Shown here: positions 9,100-18,042 of the stretch, one piece after another
Layout: each line of letters opens with the position of its first letter
Position numbering within the stretch: position 1 is the stretch's first letter
NCBI GenBank assembly: GCA_903935585.1
Contig: CAIZSE010000001.1
Location: 1 to 55,792 of the forward strand
From: an uncultured Burkholderiales bacterium
GTDB taxonomy: Bacteria; Pseudomonadota; Gammaproteobacteria; Burkholderiales; Burkholderiaceae_C
Direction of reading: 5' to 3'
DNA length: 55,792 bases
Notes under the pieces: model-generated
Database searches by the model: none
What the model saw: the letters and a program-made list of their open reading frames with translations, nothing else
What the model was told of the DNA's origin: nothing
Translations under genes and position numbers: made by a program

Positions 9100-10089
9100 T
9101 CAAGCACTTTCTGCCAAAGAAATGCCTTCGTGGGTGGCCACCATGTGCAGCGCCTTTTCAAACAAGGCCCTGGCTGAAGCAGCCATGGTGTTCAGCTGCC
9201 GGTGCAGTTCGGCATCCTTGGGGCTTTCGTTCAGGCAATCGCGGCTGTAGTCTTCAAATTGAGCCAGCTGGCCAATGAGTTCGGCCACGTGTCGAGGGCA
9301 TTCGCACATCACCTGGCTCGGGATATTGGCCACGCGCTGCAGAACCGCATCTGAAAATTGGCGAGAGGGAATGGGCGTGGCCAAACTCTCTATCACCCAT
9401 GAGGGGGCATAAAGCGGAGGCCGTGCACTCTGAATGATGGTGTTCAGGGCCAAGTCGTTCAGTGGTTCACGGTGCACCAGAAAAGATGCGCGGCCCAGCC
9501 TGGCGATGGCGTTCAACTGCCCGAAGCTGTAAAGCACGACAGTTTGGCGTGCGGCCAGCTGTTGAGACAAGGCCAGAATCTGATCAGCGGTGCTGTCGTT
9601 CAAACCATTCACCGACACCATCAACACATCAGGGGCTTGGTCCAGTTGCGCGCCACTCGCTTCGGACAGCTCGGGCCACACCTGCTGGATGTGCAGGGCT
9701 TGCCCGAGTCTTGCCGAGCTGAATGTTTCAGACTGCAGGCGACTGGCCAAACTGGCGCCGATCACCACCCATGCGCCATTGGCCAGGGCCGGAGGCTGAT
9801 CTGGCGAGCTCGCAGTGCCTGTGCCTGTTTTCAGAAGTTGTTTCAACTGCGCGGTGGGCAAGCCCGCAATCAGGCTGATGCCATGACCTTGGCCCGTGAG
9901 TGACTTCAGCAAAGTGGCTTTTTGCAAATCTTCTTCGTTGTACAGCCTGTGATGTCCTTGGGTGGTGGTGGGCGAAAAAGCGTTGTAGCGCGTTTGCCAG
10001 ACGCGCAATGTGGGCACAGGCACGGAGCTGAGTTTGGAAACCACACCGATGCGGTAAAGCACCTGACTGTTCAAGGAGGTATTTGTCAT
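9100..10089 (-). CDS. MerR-family regulator with degenerate B12-like domain (LitR/CarH-like)
   Basis: About 329 residues. Residues 11-60 are a MerR winged helix (YRIGVVSKLSSVPVPTLRVWQTRY ... HHRLYNEEDLQ). The C-terminal part is laid out like the sensor domain of LitR/CarH light regulators, but the cobalamin-binding DxHxxG motif is absent; instead there is CECPRH (Cys262, Cys264, His267) and a further Cys285. LitR-type genes often sit beside photolyase genes, as here. The ATG at 10089 gives a normal MerR N-terminus; upstream codons would run into the divergent Rrf2 gene. It probably controls this operon, and the cysteine/histidine motif may bind metal or act in redox sensing (inference). Confidence 0.8.
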   Translation of the reverse strand: MTNTSLNSQVLYRIGVVSKLSSVPVPTLRVWQTRYNAFSPTTTQGHHRLYNEEDLQKATLLKSLTGQGHGISLIAGLPTAQLKQLLKTGTGTASSPDQPPALANGAWVVIGASLASRLQSETFSSARLGQALHIQQVWPELSEASGAQLDQAPDVLMVSVNGLNDSTADQILALSQQLAARQTVVLYSFGQLNAIARLGRASFLVHREPLNDLALNTIIQSARPPLYAPSWVIESLATPIPSRQFSDAVLQRVANIPSQVMCECPRHVAELIGQLAQFEDYSRDCLNESPKDAELHRQLNTMAASARALFEKALHMVATHEGISLAESA

Positions 10090-10213
10090 TGTCTTGTTTA
10101 TGTATTGAGTAGATATTTTACGGTATAAATGGATTAATTGAGAAAATAAACAGATAGTGAGTGGATTTTTGTGATTTAAACCATACAATGTCCATTCAAA
10201 TGAGGAGCTATTC
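10090..10213. promoter_or_regulatory. AT-rich divergent promoter region, MerR-type gene / Rrf2-type gene
   Basis: A 124-bp AT-rich interval between two divergently transcribed regulators. A TACAAT -10-like box lies at 10184-10189 ahead of the Rrf2 gene, and AGGAG at 10202-10206 is its ribosome binding site. No well-spaced -35 box was found. Both regulators are likely to bind here, but no clear operator was identified. Confidence 0.45.
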
Positions 10214-10708
10214 ATGATCCTGAAGAAAACAGCCAAGGCCGTCGATATTGCGGTTTTCATCACATCACGCTCTGCGATAGAGCCTGTAACGACCGAAGAA
10301 ATTGCTTCGGGTTTGGGGCTGTCGTCGTCTTACACCGAGTCGATACTCAAAGAACTGCGAGAGGCGGGTTTGATCCGTGCCCACCGCGGGCCTGGAGGCG
10401 GATACCAAATTCGCGGCAATCCTGAAGACATCAGTTTGTGGGATGTGGTCAAACACTTTGAAGTGGTGCACAGCTTTGACGAGGTCTACCCGGACGATGC
10501 CCACCCCATGAAAGTGCTGGAGTCTGAAATTCAGCGACACCTGCAAGAAGCCTTGGCATCGCAAACCTTGGACGATGTGGCTGTCCCCTTCATGCCACGT
10601 GGCGCCAGCGTCTCATCCATGCTGGGCCAATTCCGCCTGAAGCCGATGCCTGCACCCTTCATACCGAAGGCTCCGAACTCTGTGTTCCAACTGAGCATGA
10701 TGCTTTGA
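10214..10708 (+). CDS. Rrf2-family transcriptional regulator without cysteines
   Basis: A 164-residue protein with the Rrf2 winged helix: KKTAKAVDIAVFI, TEEIASGLGLSSSYTESILKELREAGLIRAHRGPGGGY. Rrf2 members such as IscR and NsrR sense through an Fe-S cluster held by cysteines in the second half. This protein has no cysteine at all, so it cannot bind a cluster that way, and its C-terminal 60 residues (ending PNSVFQLSMML) are unlike IscR. It is divergent from the MerR-type gene and precedes the PHA synthase, so it may regulate either. The ligand or signal is unknown. Confidence 0.85.
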   Translation: MILKKTAKAVDIAVFITSRSAIEPVTTEEIASGLGLSSSYTESILKELREAGLIRAHRGPGGGYQIRGNPEDISLWDVVKHFEVVHSFDEVYPDDAHPMKVLESEIQRHLQEALASQTLDDVAVPFMPRGASVSSMLGQFRLKPMPAPFIPKAPNSVFQLSMML

Positions 10709-10714
10709 ACCATG

Positions 10715-10736
10715 CCGATGGGCAGATACCCATCGG
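10715..10736. terminator. Stem-loop between Rrf2 gene and phaC
   Basis: CCGATGGG-CAGATA-CCCATCGG, a perfect 8-bp stem starting 7 bp after the Rrf2 stop codon. There is no T run after it, so it may be a weak terminator or a processing site that separates the regulator from phaC. Confidence 0.45.
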
Positions 10737-10848
10737 TGGATGCAAACACGCCCAAAGGTCGATGTTCATGGGCCACGGCTCGGCTTAGCATGACCTGGTG
10801 ACTATTTTTCGCCACACCTTTCCAGTCGACACCCCACGGCCAGGGCCC

Positions 10849-12549
10849 ATGCTGGACCGTTGGGCCCATACACAGTTATCGCCGTTCACGAGAGGTGTTT
10901 CGACGGCGTCCTTGCGCATGGCATTTGAAGACTGGGCAACGCATTTGTCACTGAACCCAGCTGAACAACTCAAGTTGCTTCAGTTGGCTGTGCAAAGCAT
11001 GCAGCAGCTGTGCAACTACGCGGCCCAAGCCCAAAAAAAAGATTGCAAACCTTGCATAGAACCGATGGTGCACGACACCCGTTTTTCGCACCCGAGCTGG
11101 CAAGCTTGGCCTTTCAATGCCATCAGCCAGTCGTTTTTGCTGACACAGCAATGGTGGCACGAGGCCACCACCGGGGTGCGAGGCGTATCGCCACACCACG
11201 AGTCGGTGGTCAATTTCACAGCCAGGCAATGTCTTGACATGTTGTCTCCAGCCAATTTTGTGATGACCAACCCCGAGGTGCTGGAACGGACCGAAAAAAC
11301 CATGGGGGGCAATTTGCGTCAGGGCTTTGTGAATTGGCTTGAAGACACTCAACGCTGGCAGTCAGGTCAGCCGCCCCAAGGTGCTGAGGCTTTTCAGGTG
11401 GGGCGCAACGTGGCGATCACGCCGGGTCAAGTGATTTACCGCAACCACTTGATCGAGTTGATTCAGTACACCCCCGTCACCCCTCAGGTGAGACCCGAGC
11501 CTGTGCTGATCGTTCCGTCGTGGATCATGAAATACTACATTCTTGATTTATCCCCTCACAACTCGCTGATCAAGTACCTGGTGGATAACGGACAGACCGT
11601 GTTTGTCATGTCCTGGGCCAATCCGGGTGAAGATGATCGTGACCTGGCCATGGACGATTATTTGCGCATGGGCGTGATGGCTGCTTTGGAGGTGGTGTGC
11701 GCTGTGGTGCCCAGACAGAAAGTGCATGCGGTTGGATACTGTCTGGGCGGTACGCTGCTGGCCATCGCTGCAGCAGCCATGGGCAGAGACGCTGACGACC
11801 GATTGGCCAGCATGACGTTGCTGGCTGCACAAACCGATTTCTCCGAGCCCGGTGAGCTTGAGTTGTTCATTGATGACAGCCAGGTGGCGCATCTGGAGGA
11901 CATCATGTGGGACCGGGGTTATCTGGACAGCACCCAGCTGGCGGGTGCGTTCCAGTGGATGAATTCGAACGACCTGATCTGGTCGCGCTTGCTCAAGGAT
12001 TATTTGCTGGGTGAGGGAACGCCGATGACGGACTTGATGGCCTGGAACGCCGACGGCACCCGCTTGCCCTACCGCATGCATGCCGAATATTTAAGACGGA
12101 TGTTTTTGAAAAACGATTTGGCCAGTGGCCGTTACCCTGTCAACGGTAAACCTGTGACCTTGACAGCGATTCAATGTCCGATTTATGGCATTGGCACGGT
12201 GCGCGACCATGTATCGCCTTGGCGGTCGGTGCACAAGTTGCACCTTCTGACGAATGTGGACACCACCTTTTTACTGACGTCAGGTGGCCACAATGTTGGC
12301 ATCGTCAACCCGCCAGGTGTAGAGGGGCGCAGCTACCAAGTACTGACCCGTTTGCACGACGGCCCTTATCTGGACCCCGATGCCTGGTTGCAGGCGGCAG
12401 CCCCACATGAAGGCTCCTGGTGGACGCACTGGCTGGGGTGGCTGCAATCGCATTCGGGTGAATCCGGTCCTCTGCCAGCCATGGGTGCACCCGACATGGG
12501 CTTGGCATCTTTGTGCGAAGCACCAGGGCAATATGTTCTGGAAAAATAA
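10849..12549 (+). CDS. phaC: Class I poly(3-hydroxyalkanoate) synthase
   Basis: About 566 residues, the usual size of class I PhaC. It polymerises (R)-3-hydroxyacyl-CoA, typically 3-hydroxybutyryl-CoA, on the surface of storage granules. The lipase-like box GYCLGG holds the nucleophile Cys298; the other triad members are Asp453 in VRDHVSPW and His481 in SGGHNVGIVNPPG. The conserved segment VPSWIMKYYILDL is also present. A GTG at 10798 would add 17 residues and is possible. No phaA or phaB is adjacent. A DUF2789 gene follows after 11 bp. Confidence 0.93.
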   Translation: MLDRWAHTQLSPFTRGVSTASLRMAFEDWATHLSLNPAEQLKLLQLAVQSMQQLCNYAAQAQKKDCKPCIEPMVHDTRFSHPSWQAWPFNAISQSFLLTQQWWHEATTGVRGVSPHHESVVNFTARQCLDMLSPANFVMTNPEVLERTEKTMGGNLRQGFVNWLEDTQRWQSGQPPQGAEAFQVGRNVAITPGQVIYRNHLIELIQYTPVTPQVRPEPVLIVPSWIMKYYILDLSPHNSLIKYLVDNGQTVFVMSWANPGEDDRDLAMDDYLRMGVMAALEVVCAVVPRQKVHAVGYCLGGTLLAIAAAAMGRDADDRLASMTLLAAQTDFSEPGELELFIDDSQVAHLEDIMWDRGYLDSTQLAGAFQWMNSNDLIWSRLLKDYLLGEGTPMTDLMAWNADGTRLPYRMHAEYLRRMFLKNDLASGRYPVNGKPVTLTAIQCPIYGIGTVRDHVSPWRSVHKLHLLTNVDTTFLLTSGGHNVGIVNPPGVEGRSYQVLTRLHDGPYLDPDAWLQAAAPHEGSWWTHWLGWLQSHSGESGPLPAMGAPDMGLASLCEAPGQYVLEK

Positions 12550-12560
12550 GGTACAAATAC

Positions 12561-12797
12561 ATGGACACAAGCACTCATCCATTTCGTGAACTTTTTGCAC
12601 AGCTGGGGTTGCCCAGTGACGCGGCCAGCATTTCGAAATTCATCCACGATCACAGTCCCTTGCCGGGACACATTGCGCTGCCAGATGCCGACTTCTGGAC
12701 ACCCGCTCAAGCCGATTTTTTGCGCGAAACGTGGCAAGAAGATGCCGAATGGGCCAACCATGTGGATCAATTGAGCGAGGCCTTGCGCGCCAACTGA
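12561..12797 (+). CDS. DUF2789-family small protein
   Basis: A 78-residue acidic protein matching DUF2789 by its whole pattern: THPFRELFAQLGLPSDAASI, FIHDHSPLPGHIALPDADFW, TPAQADFLRETWQEDAEW. Members are small cytosolic proteins of unknown function, common in Beta- and Gammaproteobacteria. It is 11 bp downstream of phaC and probably cotranscribed. No catalytic motif is evident. Confidence 0.85.
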   Translation: MDTSTHPFRELFAQLGLPSDAASISKFIHDHSPLPGHIALPDADFWTPAQADFLRETWQEDAEWANHVDQLSEALRAN

Positions 12798-12990
12798 CAG
12801 GCCGTTTCAAATGAGGGCCCAAGTTGGGGCAGTGGGGGCGCACGGCGCATTGAGTCGAATTTTTTTATAGCCTGATGTCCAACAGCATGTTTTTGGCATG
12901 CTGAATCTTCTTGTGAAACGTTTTGGCAAAGGACTGAGAGGAAGTGTCCAAACCGCTTTAAAGATTGGAGAGGTCAAGCTCAAAGTAGAC

Positions 12991-13030
12991 CTGTCATAAA
13001 AACTTAACGCGATCTACTTTTCCATGTCAC
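12991..13030 (+). promoter_or_regulatory. Possible weak PhoB-binding region upstream of olsB
   Basis: A perfect half-site CTGTCAT (12991-12997) and a good one, ATGTCAC (13024-13030), lie 33 bp apart, three 11-bp steps, with poor half-sites between them. This is weaker than the other Pho boxes in the window. The rest of the 12798-13075 interval holds no gene or hairpin that I can see. The olsB ribosome binding site, AAGGAG, is at 13061-13066. Confidence 0.3.
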
Positions 13031-13075
13031 CGTTGCTTTCGATCATTACGCCATTGATCCGAAGGAGAACTGGTC

Positions 13076-13921
13076 ATGAAAGAGTTGCCAAACCCCACGT
13101 TTTCGTTGTCGCCTGTCAACTTGCCCAGGGGGTCGCTTCATCCGGCTCAAGGCCATCCCTCTGTGGATTTTTTGCCGCGTCGCACTCAAGGGTCCATTGA
13201 GGTCACTTGGGCAAAACATCAAGATGAAGTGCGTGAAGCCCAAAGATTGAGGTTTGACGTTTTTGGCACGGAAATGGGCGCACGTCTTTCGACCAAGGTG
13301 CCTGGCCATGACATCGACCTGTTTGACGATTACTGTGAGCATCTGTTGGTGCGTCACAGTGCATCGGGCATGGTGATTGGGACTTATCGCGTCTTGACAC
13401 CCGAGCAGGCACAACGCGTTGGCAGCACATACAGCGACACCGAATTTGATTTGACCCGTCTGCGCAGTATGCGAAAACGCATGGTGGAACTGGGTCGAAG
13501 CTGCGTGCATGCCGAGCACCGACAGGGTGGCGTCATCATGGCTTTGTGGGGGGCCTTGTTCGAATTCATGGACCACAACCGTCTTGACACCATGATCGGT
13601 TGCGCCAGCATTCCCATGCTGCACAACGGGGTGATCGATGGAAACGCAGCGGCCAGCATTTGGAGTCAACTTCGGCAGACCCACTTGGCCGACATTCAAT
13701 TTCATGTGCGCCCGCGTCTGCCGTTGCCTGTTGAGGCGCTGGCGCATGACTTGACGATCGAGCCGCCAGCACTCATCAAAGGTTATTTGAGGCTGGGTGC
13801 CAAAGTTTTGGGGGCACCAGCCTGGGACCCGGATTTCAACACGGCCGACTTGCCGATGATGATGCGTACCGCCGACCTGCCTGCCCGCTACCGCAAGCAT
13901 TTTTCTACTGGTGCCAAATGA
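13076..13921 (+). CDS. olsB: L-ornithine N-alpha-acyltransferase (OlsB-type, GNAT fold)
   Basis: A 281-residue acyltransferase of the hemolysin-like/OlsB family, which moves a 3-hydroxyacyl chain from ACP to ornithine, the first step to phosphorus-free ornithine lipids. Signature segments are EVREAQRLRFDVFGTEMG, DDYCEHLLVRH, VELGRSCVHAEHRQGGVIMALWGAL and DTMIGCASIPM. It overlaps the PlcP-like gene by 4 bp (ATGA) and heads the lipid-remodelling operon. Ornithine lipid synthesis is induced by phosphate limitation in several proteobacteria. No olsA is in the window. An N-acyl amino-acid product other than ornithine is possible. Confidence 0.82.
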   Translation: MKELPNPTFSLSPVNLPRGSLHPAQGHPSVDFLPRRTQGSIEVTWAKHQDEVREAQRLRFDVFGTEMGARLSTKVPGHDIDLFDDYCEHLLVRHSASGMVIGTYRVLTPEQAQRVGSTYSDTEFDLTRLRSMRKRMVELGRSCVHAEHRQGGVIMALWGALFEFMDHNRLDTMIGCASIPMLHNGVIDGNAAASIWSQLRQTHLADIQFHVRPRLPLPVEALAHDLTIEPPALIKGYLRLGAKVLGAPAWDPDFNTADLPMMMRTADLPARYRKHFSTGAK

Positions 13922-14838
13922 TGGCACGGCAGAACTCTTTGCCAGGCAATGAACTCTTCAAAACCTCTTACGCAGGCTTGGACGCGACATTGGTGAGTGA
14001 GGCAATGGCGTTTGAAAGGCGATCCTTGCAAGACGATGAGGATGATTGTCCTGTCGATCGGACTCGCCTGCGGGCTATTTTCATATCAGACTTGCACATT
14101 GGAACGCCTGGTTTTCAGGCAGAAGCCTTGCTCGATTTTTTGAAACACCACCCCAGCGATATGTTGTATTTGGTGGGCGACATCGTGGATGGGTGGCAGT
14201 TGCGCAGGCGTTGGTTCTGGCCGCAAAGCCACAACGATGTGGTGCAAAAATTGCTCCGCAGGGCGCGCAAGGGCTGTCGCGTCATTTATGTGCCGGGTAA
14301 CCACGACGAATTTGCCAGACATTTTGTGGGTCACGCCTTCGGTGGTGTGGAGGTGATGCATGAAACGGCGCACACCACAGCCAAAGGCCTGAAGCTGTGG
14401 GTGGTGCATGGTGATTATTTTGACGGTGTGATTCAGTGTGCCAAATGGCTTGCCTATGTGGGCGACTGGCTTTACGAATTGACCTTGAGGGTGAACCGGC
14501 ACCTCAACAGCTTCAGGGCGCGCATCGGACTGGATTACTGGTCTTTGTCGGCCTACCTCAAGCACAAGGTCAAAAAAGCCGTCAATTTCATCAGTGACTT
14601 TGAAGTGGCCGTGGCGCATGAGGCACAACGCCGTGGCTTCGATGGTGTGGTTTGCGGTCACATTCACCATGCCGAAATTCGCGATGTCAATGGCATTCTT
14701 TATTGCAACGATGGCGACTGGGTGGAGAGTCGAACAGCCCTTGTGGAGCATGCCGATGGGCGCCTGGAGATTATCCGATGGGGTGCCAATACTTTGCCAT
14801 TAAAACGAGCTGCTGACCTTGTGGCGGTGGCTGCATGA
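13918..14838 (+). CDS. plcP: Calcineurin-like metallophosphoesterase, probable phospholipase C PlcP
   Basis: A 306-residue metallophosphoesterase with all the metal-binding blocks: SDLHIGTPG, GDIVDGW, GNHDEF, VHGDYFD and GHIHH. Automatic annotation often calls this family UDP-2,3-diacylglucosamine diphosphatase. However, the segment VGDWLYELTLRVNRHLNSFR and the neighbourhood (OlsB before, GT4 glycosyltransferase after, both overlapping by 4 bp) fit PlcP, the phosphate-starvation phospholipase C described in Sinorhizobium and marine bacteria, which degrades phospholipids to diacylglycerol. The LpxH-like alternative is less likely in this operon. Confidence 0.75.
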   Translation: MMARQNSLPGNELFKTSYAGLDATLVSEAMAFERRSLQDDEDDCPVDRTRLRAIFISDLHIGTPGFQAEALLDFLKHHPSDMLYLVGDIVDGWQLRRRWFWPQSHNDVVQKLLRRARKGCRVIYVPGNHDEFARHFVGHAFGGVEVMHETAHTTAKGLKLWVVHGDYFDGVIQCAKWLAYVGDWLYELTLRVNRHLNSFRARIGLDYWSLSAYLKHKVKKAVNFISDFEVAVAHEAQRRGFDGVVCGHIHHAEIRDVNGILYCNDGDWVESRTALVEHADGRLEIIRWGANTLPLKRAADLVAVAA

Positions 14839-15914
14839 AGTTGGCGCTCATCACCGATGCCTGGCACCCACAGATCAATGGGGTGGTTACCACTTTGCAT
14901 GAGTTGGTGCAAGCGCTTGGGCCTTTGGGTGTGGATGTGTCTGTGATGCACCCCGGGCTTTTCAAAAACCGGAGCTGCCCAGGTTATGCGGGTATCGACT
15001 TGGCGGTACGTCCCTACAAACAACTGGCTGCAATGCTTGATGCATTGCAAGCTGACGCTGTTCATATTGCAACTGAAGGACCCTTGGGTTGGGCGGCCCG
15101 AAAGCATTGCCTGAAGATGGGTTGGCCATTCACCACCGCTTTTCATACCAAATTTCCGGAAATTCTCAAGGCAGCATTGCGAGTGCCTTTGTTTTTAGGC
15201 TATGGCTTGTTTCGCCACTTTCATGGCCCGTCTTCGGGCGTGATGGTGCCAACGCAAGGTGTGCTCGATATGCTGAAAAGCCGTGGGTTCAAGTCGCTCA
15301 AACCCTGGACACACGGCGTTGACTTGTCATTGTTTGCCCACCACGAAAAACCGATCGACATACCTGAGTTGCAAGACCTGCCACGGCCCTTTTCGTTGTT
15401 TGTGGGGCGTGTTTCTTACGAAAAGAACATCGACGCTTTTTTGGACTTGAAACTTTCAGGTACAAAAATTGTCTGTGGCGTCGGGCCCTTGGAGACGCAA
15501 CTCAAGGCGCGTTATCCAGACGTGGTGTGGATGGGTGTTTTGCCTCGCCAGCATCTTGCAAGGTTCTATGCCGCAGCCGATGTGTTTGTATTCCCTTCCC
15601 GCAACGAAACATTTGGCCTGGTCATGCTGGAGGCCATGGCGTGTGGCACGCCTGTGGCTGCCTACCCGGTAGACGGGCCTTTGCAAGTGCTTGGCGATGG
15701 CAAGGGGCATGCGGTCGGTGGTGTGTTGTCGGAAGATTTGCACACTGCAGTGTTGCAGTCCCTTGTGGTCGACCGGACCGAGGCACGTCAACGCGCTGAA
15801 ACTTTTGGGTGGCCCAGGACAGTTGAGCTTTTTGTCTCGAATCTTGTGCCGGTTCACAAGGCGGCATGGGATGCCTCCTCGCTTCACAATCCTGTCATCA
15901 AATTGACACGATAG
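14835..15914 (+). CDS. GT4-family glycosyltransferase, probable diacylglycerol glycosyltransferase
   Basis: A 359-residue retaining glycosyltransferase of the GT4 type. The N-terminal acceptor domain has ITDAWHPQINGVVTTLHELV and VHIATEGPLGWAARKHC, seen in the SQD2/SqdX-like branch. The C-terminal nucleotide-sugar domain has LFVGRVSYEKNIDAFLDL and the EX7E-type block FPSRNETFGLVMLEAMACG. It overlaps plcP by 4 bp, so it would act on the diacylglycerol PlcP makes and give a glycolipid that replaces phospholipid. The sugar donor is not known; the window's ugd could supply UDP-glucuronate. It shares clear similarity with the second GT4 at 35450-36706. Confidence 0.85.
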   Translation: MKLALITDAWHPQINGVVTTLHELVQALGPLGVDVSVMHPGLFKNRSCPGYAGIDLAVRPYKQLAAMLDALQADAVHIATEGPLGWAARKHCLKMGWPFTTAFHTKFPEILKAALRVPLFLGYGLFRHFHGPSSGVMVPTQGVLDMLKSRGFKSLKPWTHGVDLSLFAHHEKPIDIPELQDLPRPFSLFVGRVSYEKNIDAFLDLKLSGTKIVCGVGPLETQLKARYPDVVWMGVLPRQHLARFYAAADVFVFPSRNETFGLVMLEAMACGTPVAAYPVDGPLQVLGDGKGHAVGGVLSEDLHTAVLQSLVVDRTEARQRAETFGWPRTVELFVSNLVPVHKAAWDASSLHNPVIKLTR

Positions 15915-15952
15915 CTACTTAGAATGATTTTTCAATTCATTCACAACGTGCC

Positions 15953-18037
15953 ATGGCTCATACAAAAGTCGAGACTTCATTTACAAGCGATCGGTACGCC
16001 TTGCTGGACAGGGATCTGAGCATACTGGCCTTTAACGAGCGGGTGCTCGATTGGGCCCACCGCCCGGAAGTGCCTGTACTGGAGCGTTTGCGCTATCTGT
16101 GCATCGTGTCATCCAACCTGGACGAATTTTTTGAGGTGCGGGCCGAGCCGCATGTGATGGGCAGTTTGCAGGGCTTGAAAGTCGGGTCCTTCACACAAGA
16201 AAGCTTGGCCGCCATTGCCGAAAAAACCAGCGCCATGGTGGCGCGCCAATACGCTCTGTACAACGACGATTTGCTGCCCACTTTGCAACGCAAGGGTTTT
16301 CGCATCCTGTCGCATGGCGATCGCAATGCCGCACAGCGTCAATGGGTGAGAAGCTATTTCCAGCGTGAAGTGCAGCCTTTGTTGCTGCCTGTGGGTTTGG
16401 ACCCTGCGCATCCTTTTCCGCAGGTGGCCAACAAGTCGCTCAACTTTATCGTCCAGTTGTCCGGCAAAGACGCTTTCGGGCGGTCGAACGAAATTGCCAT
16501 TGTCAAGGTCCCTCGCGTCTTGCCACGGCTGATTCCCTTACCTGCCAAGGTGTGTGATGGCACCACCGCATTTGTCTTGCTGTCCAGTGTGATTCGGGCG
16601 CACCTGGCCGAATTGTTTCCCGGGCGCGAAGTGGGGCAGTTTTCTCAATTTCGTGTCACGCGTCATTCTGAATTGGCTGTGGACGAAGACGAAATCGCCA
16701 ATTTGCGCATGGCCTTGCGACAAGGCCTGCAACATCGGCATTACGGTCAAGCCGTGCGGCTCGAAGTCTCTGCCAATTGCTCCCCCCGATTGATGGAGTT
16801 TTTGCGCAAGGAGTTTCAACTGCCTGAGCATGCGGTATTTCGGGTCAATGGGCCGGTCAACCTGGTTCGCCTGATGCAACTGATCGATTTGATCAATGCG
16901 CCTGATTTGCTGTTCCCACCTTACGAGGCCAGTTTTCCTGCGCAATTGCCGCAACACGGGTCGGTGTTTGCGCGGCTCAAACAGGGGGACGTGATGATTC
17001 ACCAGCCTTTTGAGAGTTTTGACGGCGTGCTGGCGTTCTTGCGCGAAGCGGTCATGGACCCGAATGTGCTGGCCATCAAGCAGACGATATACCGCGCGGG
17101 CAGCGATCCAACCATGATGGATTTGCTGCGTGAGGCAGTGCGCCGAGGCAAAGAAGTCACGGCGGTGGTTGAGCTGAAAGCACGCTTTGACGAAGAGGCC
17201 AACATCAACTGGGCCGAACAGCTGGAGGCGATTGGTGTGCAGGTGGTTTATGGCATCGTCGGCCTCAAGACCCACGCCAAGATGCTGCTGATCACTCGCC
17301 GCGAAGGGCGTTCTCTGAGACGTTATGGCCATTTGTCGACAGGCAATTACAACCGCCGAACCGCATCGCTGTACACCGACATCAGCTACCTCACAGCGGA
17401 TGCAGACATCACAGCCGACATGGATCAGTTGTTCAGCCATCTGGCCAGCCAGAGTCGGTTGCCCAAAATGAAGCGTTTGTTGGTGGCGCCTTTTCAGTTG
17501 CATGACGATATGCAAAGGCGCATTGCAGCGGTGGGCGATGCTGCGGCGCGTGGTGCTTTTGGCCGCATTGTCATCAAGATGAATGCCTTGACCGATTTGC
17601 CTTTGATCGAGGCCTTGCTGGAGGCTGGGCAAAAAGGGGCAAAAATCGATTTGATCGTGCGGGGGGCTTGCATGTTGCCAGCCCGTGTCGCTGGATTGAG
17701 CGAAAACATCCGGGTACGCTCGGTCATCGGCCGCTTTCTGGAGCATTCACGGGTGTTTTATTTTTGCGCCGACCAGGACGAATCACTGTATTTGTCCAGT
17801 GCCGATTGGATGAGCCGAAACATGACGCGCAGGATCGAGTTGGCCTGGCCTGTGCTCGATCCGGTTTTGCGCCAGCGCATCATCGATGAATGCCTGACCG
17901 CCTATTTGCACGATGGCCGCGACGCCTGGGATCTGGCAGCAGACGGGCAATACCACCGCGTGGGCTTGACTGCACCTGGTCACGGCGCTCAAAGTGCCCT
18001 GATGCAACGCTACGGCGCCGCCACCAGCCAGGATTGA
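15953..18037 (+). CDS. ppk1: Polyphosphate kinase 1
   Basis: A 694-residue PPK1 that makes polyphosphate reversibly from ATP. It has the N-terminal segment LLDRDLSILAFNERVL and the four-domain layout of the family. The autophosphorylated histidine is in GLKTHAKM (His441) and the second catalytic histidine is in EHSRVFYF (His598). It lies 38 bp after the glycosyltransferase and is probably read from the same operon or its own weak promoter. sixA follows after 5 bp. Confidence 0.96.
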   Translation: MAHTKVETSFTSDRYALLDRDLSILAFNERVLDWAHRPEVPVLERLRYLCIVSSNLDEFFEVRAEPHVMGSLQGLKVGSFTQESLAAIAEKTSAMVARQYALYNDDLLPTLQRKGFRILSHGDRNAAQRQWVRSYFQREVQPLLLPVGLDPAHPFPQVANKSLNFIVQLSGKDAFGRSNEIAIVKVPRVLPRLIPLPAKVCDGTTAFVLLSSVIRAHLAELFPGREVGQFSQFRVTRHSELAVDEDEIANLRMALRQGLQHRHYGQAVRLEVSANCSPRLMEFLRKEFQLPEHAVFRVNGPVNLVRLMQLIDLINAPDLLFPPYEASFPAQLPQHGSVFARLKQGDVMIHQPFESFDGVLAFLREAVMDPNVLAIKQTIYRAGSDPTMMDLLREAVRRGKEVTAVVELKARFDEEANINWAEQLEAIGVQVVYGIVGLKTHAKMLLITRREGRSLRRYGHLSTGNYNRRTASLYTDISYLTADADITADMDQLFSHLASQSRLPKMKRLLVAPFQLHDDMQRRIAAVGDAAARGAFGRIVIKMNALTDLPLIEALLEAGQKGAKIDLIVRGACMLPARVAGLSENIRVRSVIGRFLEHSRVFYFCADQDESLYLSSADWMSRNMTRRIELAWPVLDPVLRQRIIDECLTAYLHDGRDAWDLAADGQYHRVGLTAPGHGAQSALMQRYGAATSQD

Positions 18038-18042
18038 ATGCG

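Noticed and set aside
10849..12549. A possible phaC-phaA-phaB operon
   Set aside because: No reductase or thiolase follows phaC; the next gene is a DUF2789 protein. The thiolase at 622 belongs to a beta-oxidation pair.
12798..13075. Search for a small gene or RNA in the 278-bp gap before olsB
   Set aside because: No open frame with a ribosome binding site and no strong hairpin was found; only the weak Pho half-sites and the olsB ribosome binding site are supportable.
13918..14838. UDP-2,3-diacylglucosamine diphosphatase (LpxH) as the name of the metallophosphoesterase
   Set aside because: The family assignment alone allows it, but tight coupling with olsB and a lipid glycosyltransferase fits PlcP better. 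It is kept as an alternative.
16538..17746. A 402-codon open frame on the minus strand inside ppk1
   Set aside because: Shadow of ppk1; His/Gln-rich low-complexity translation and no plausible start signal.
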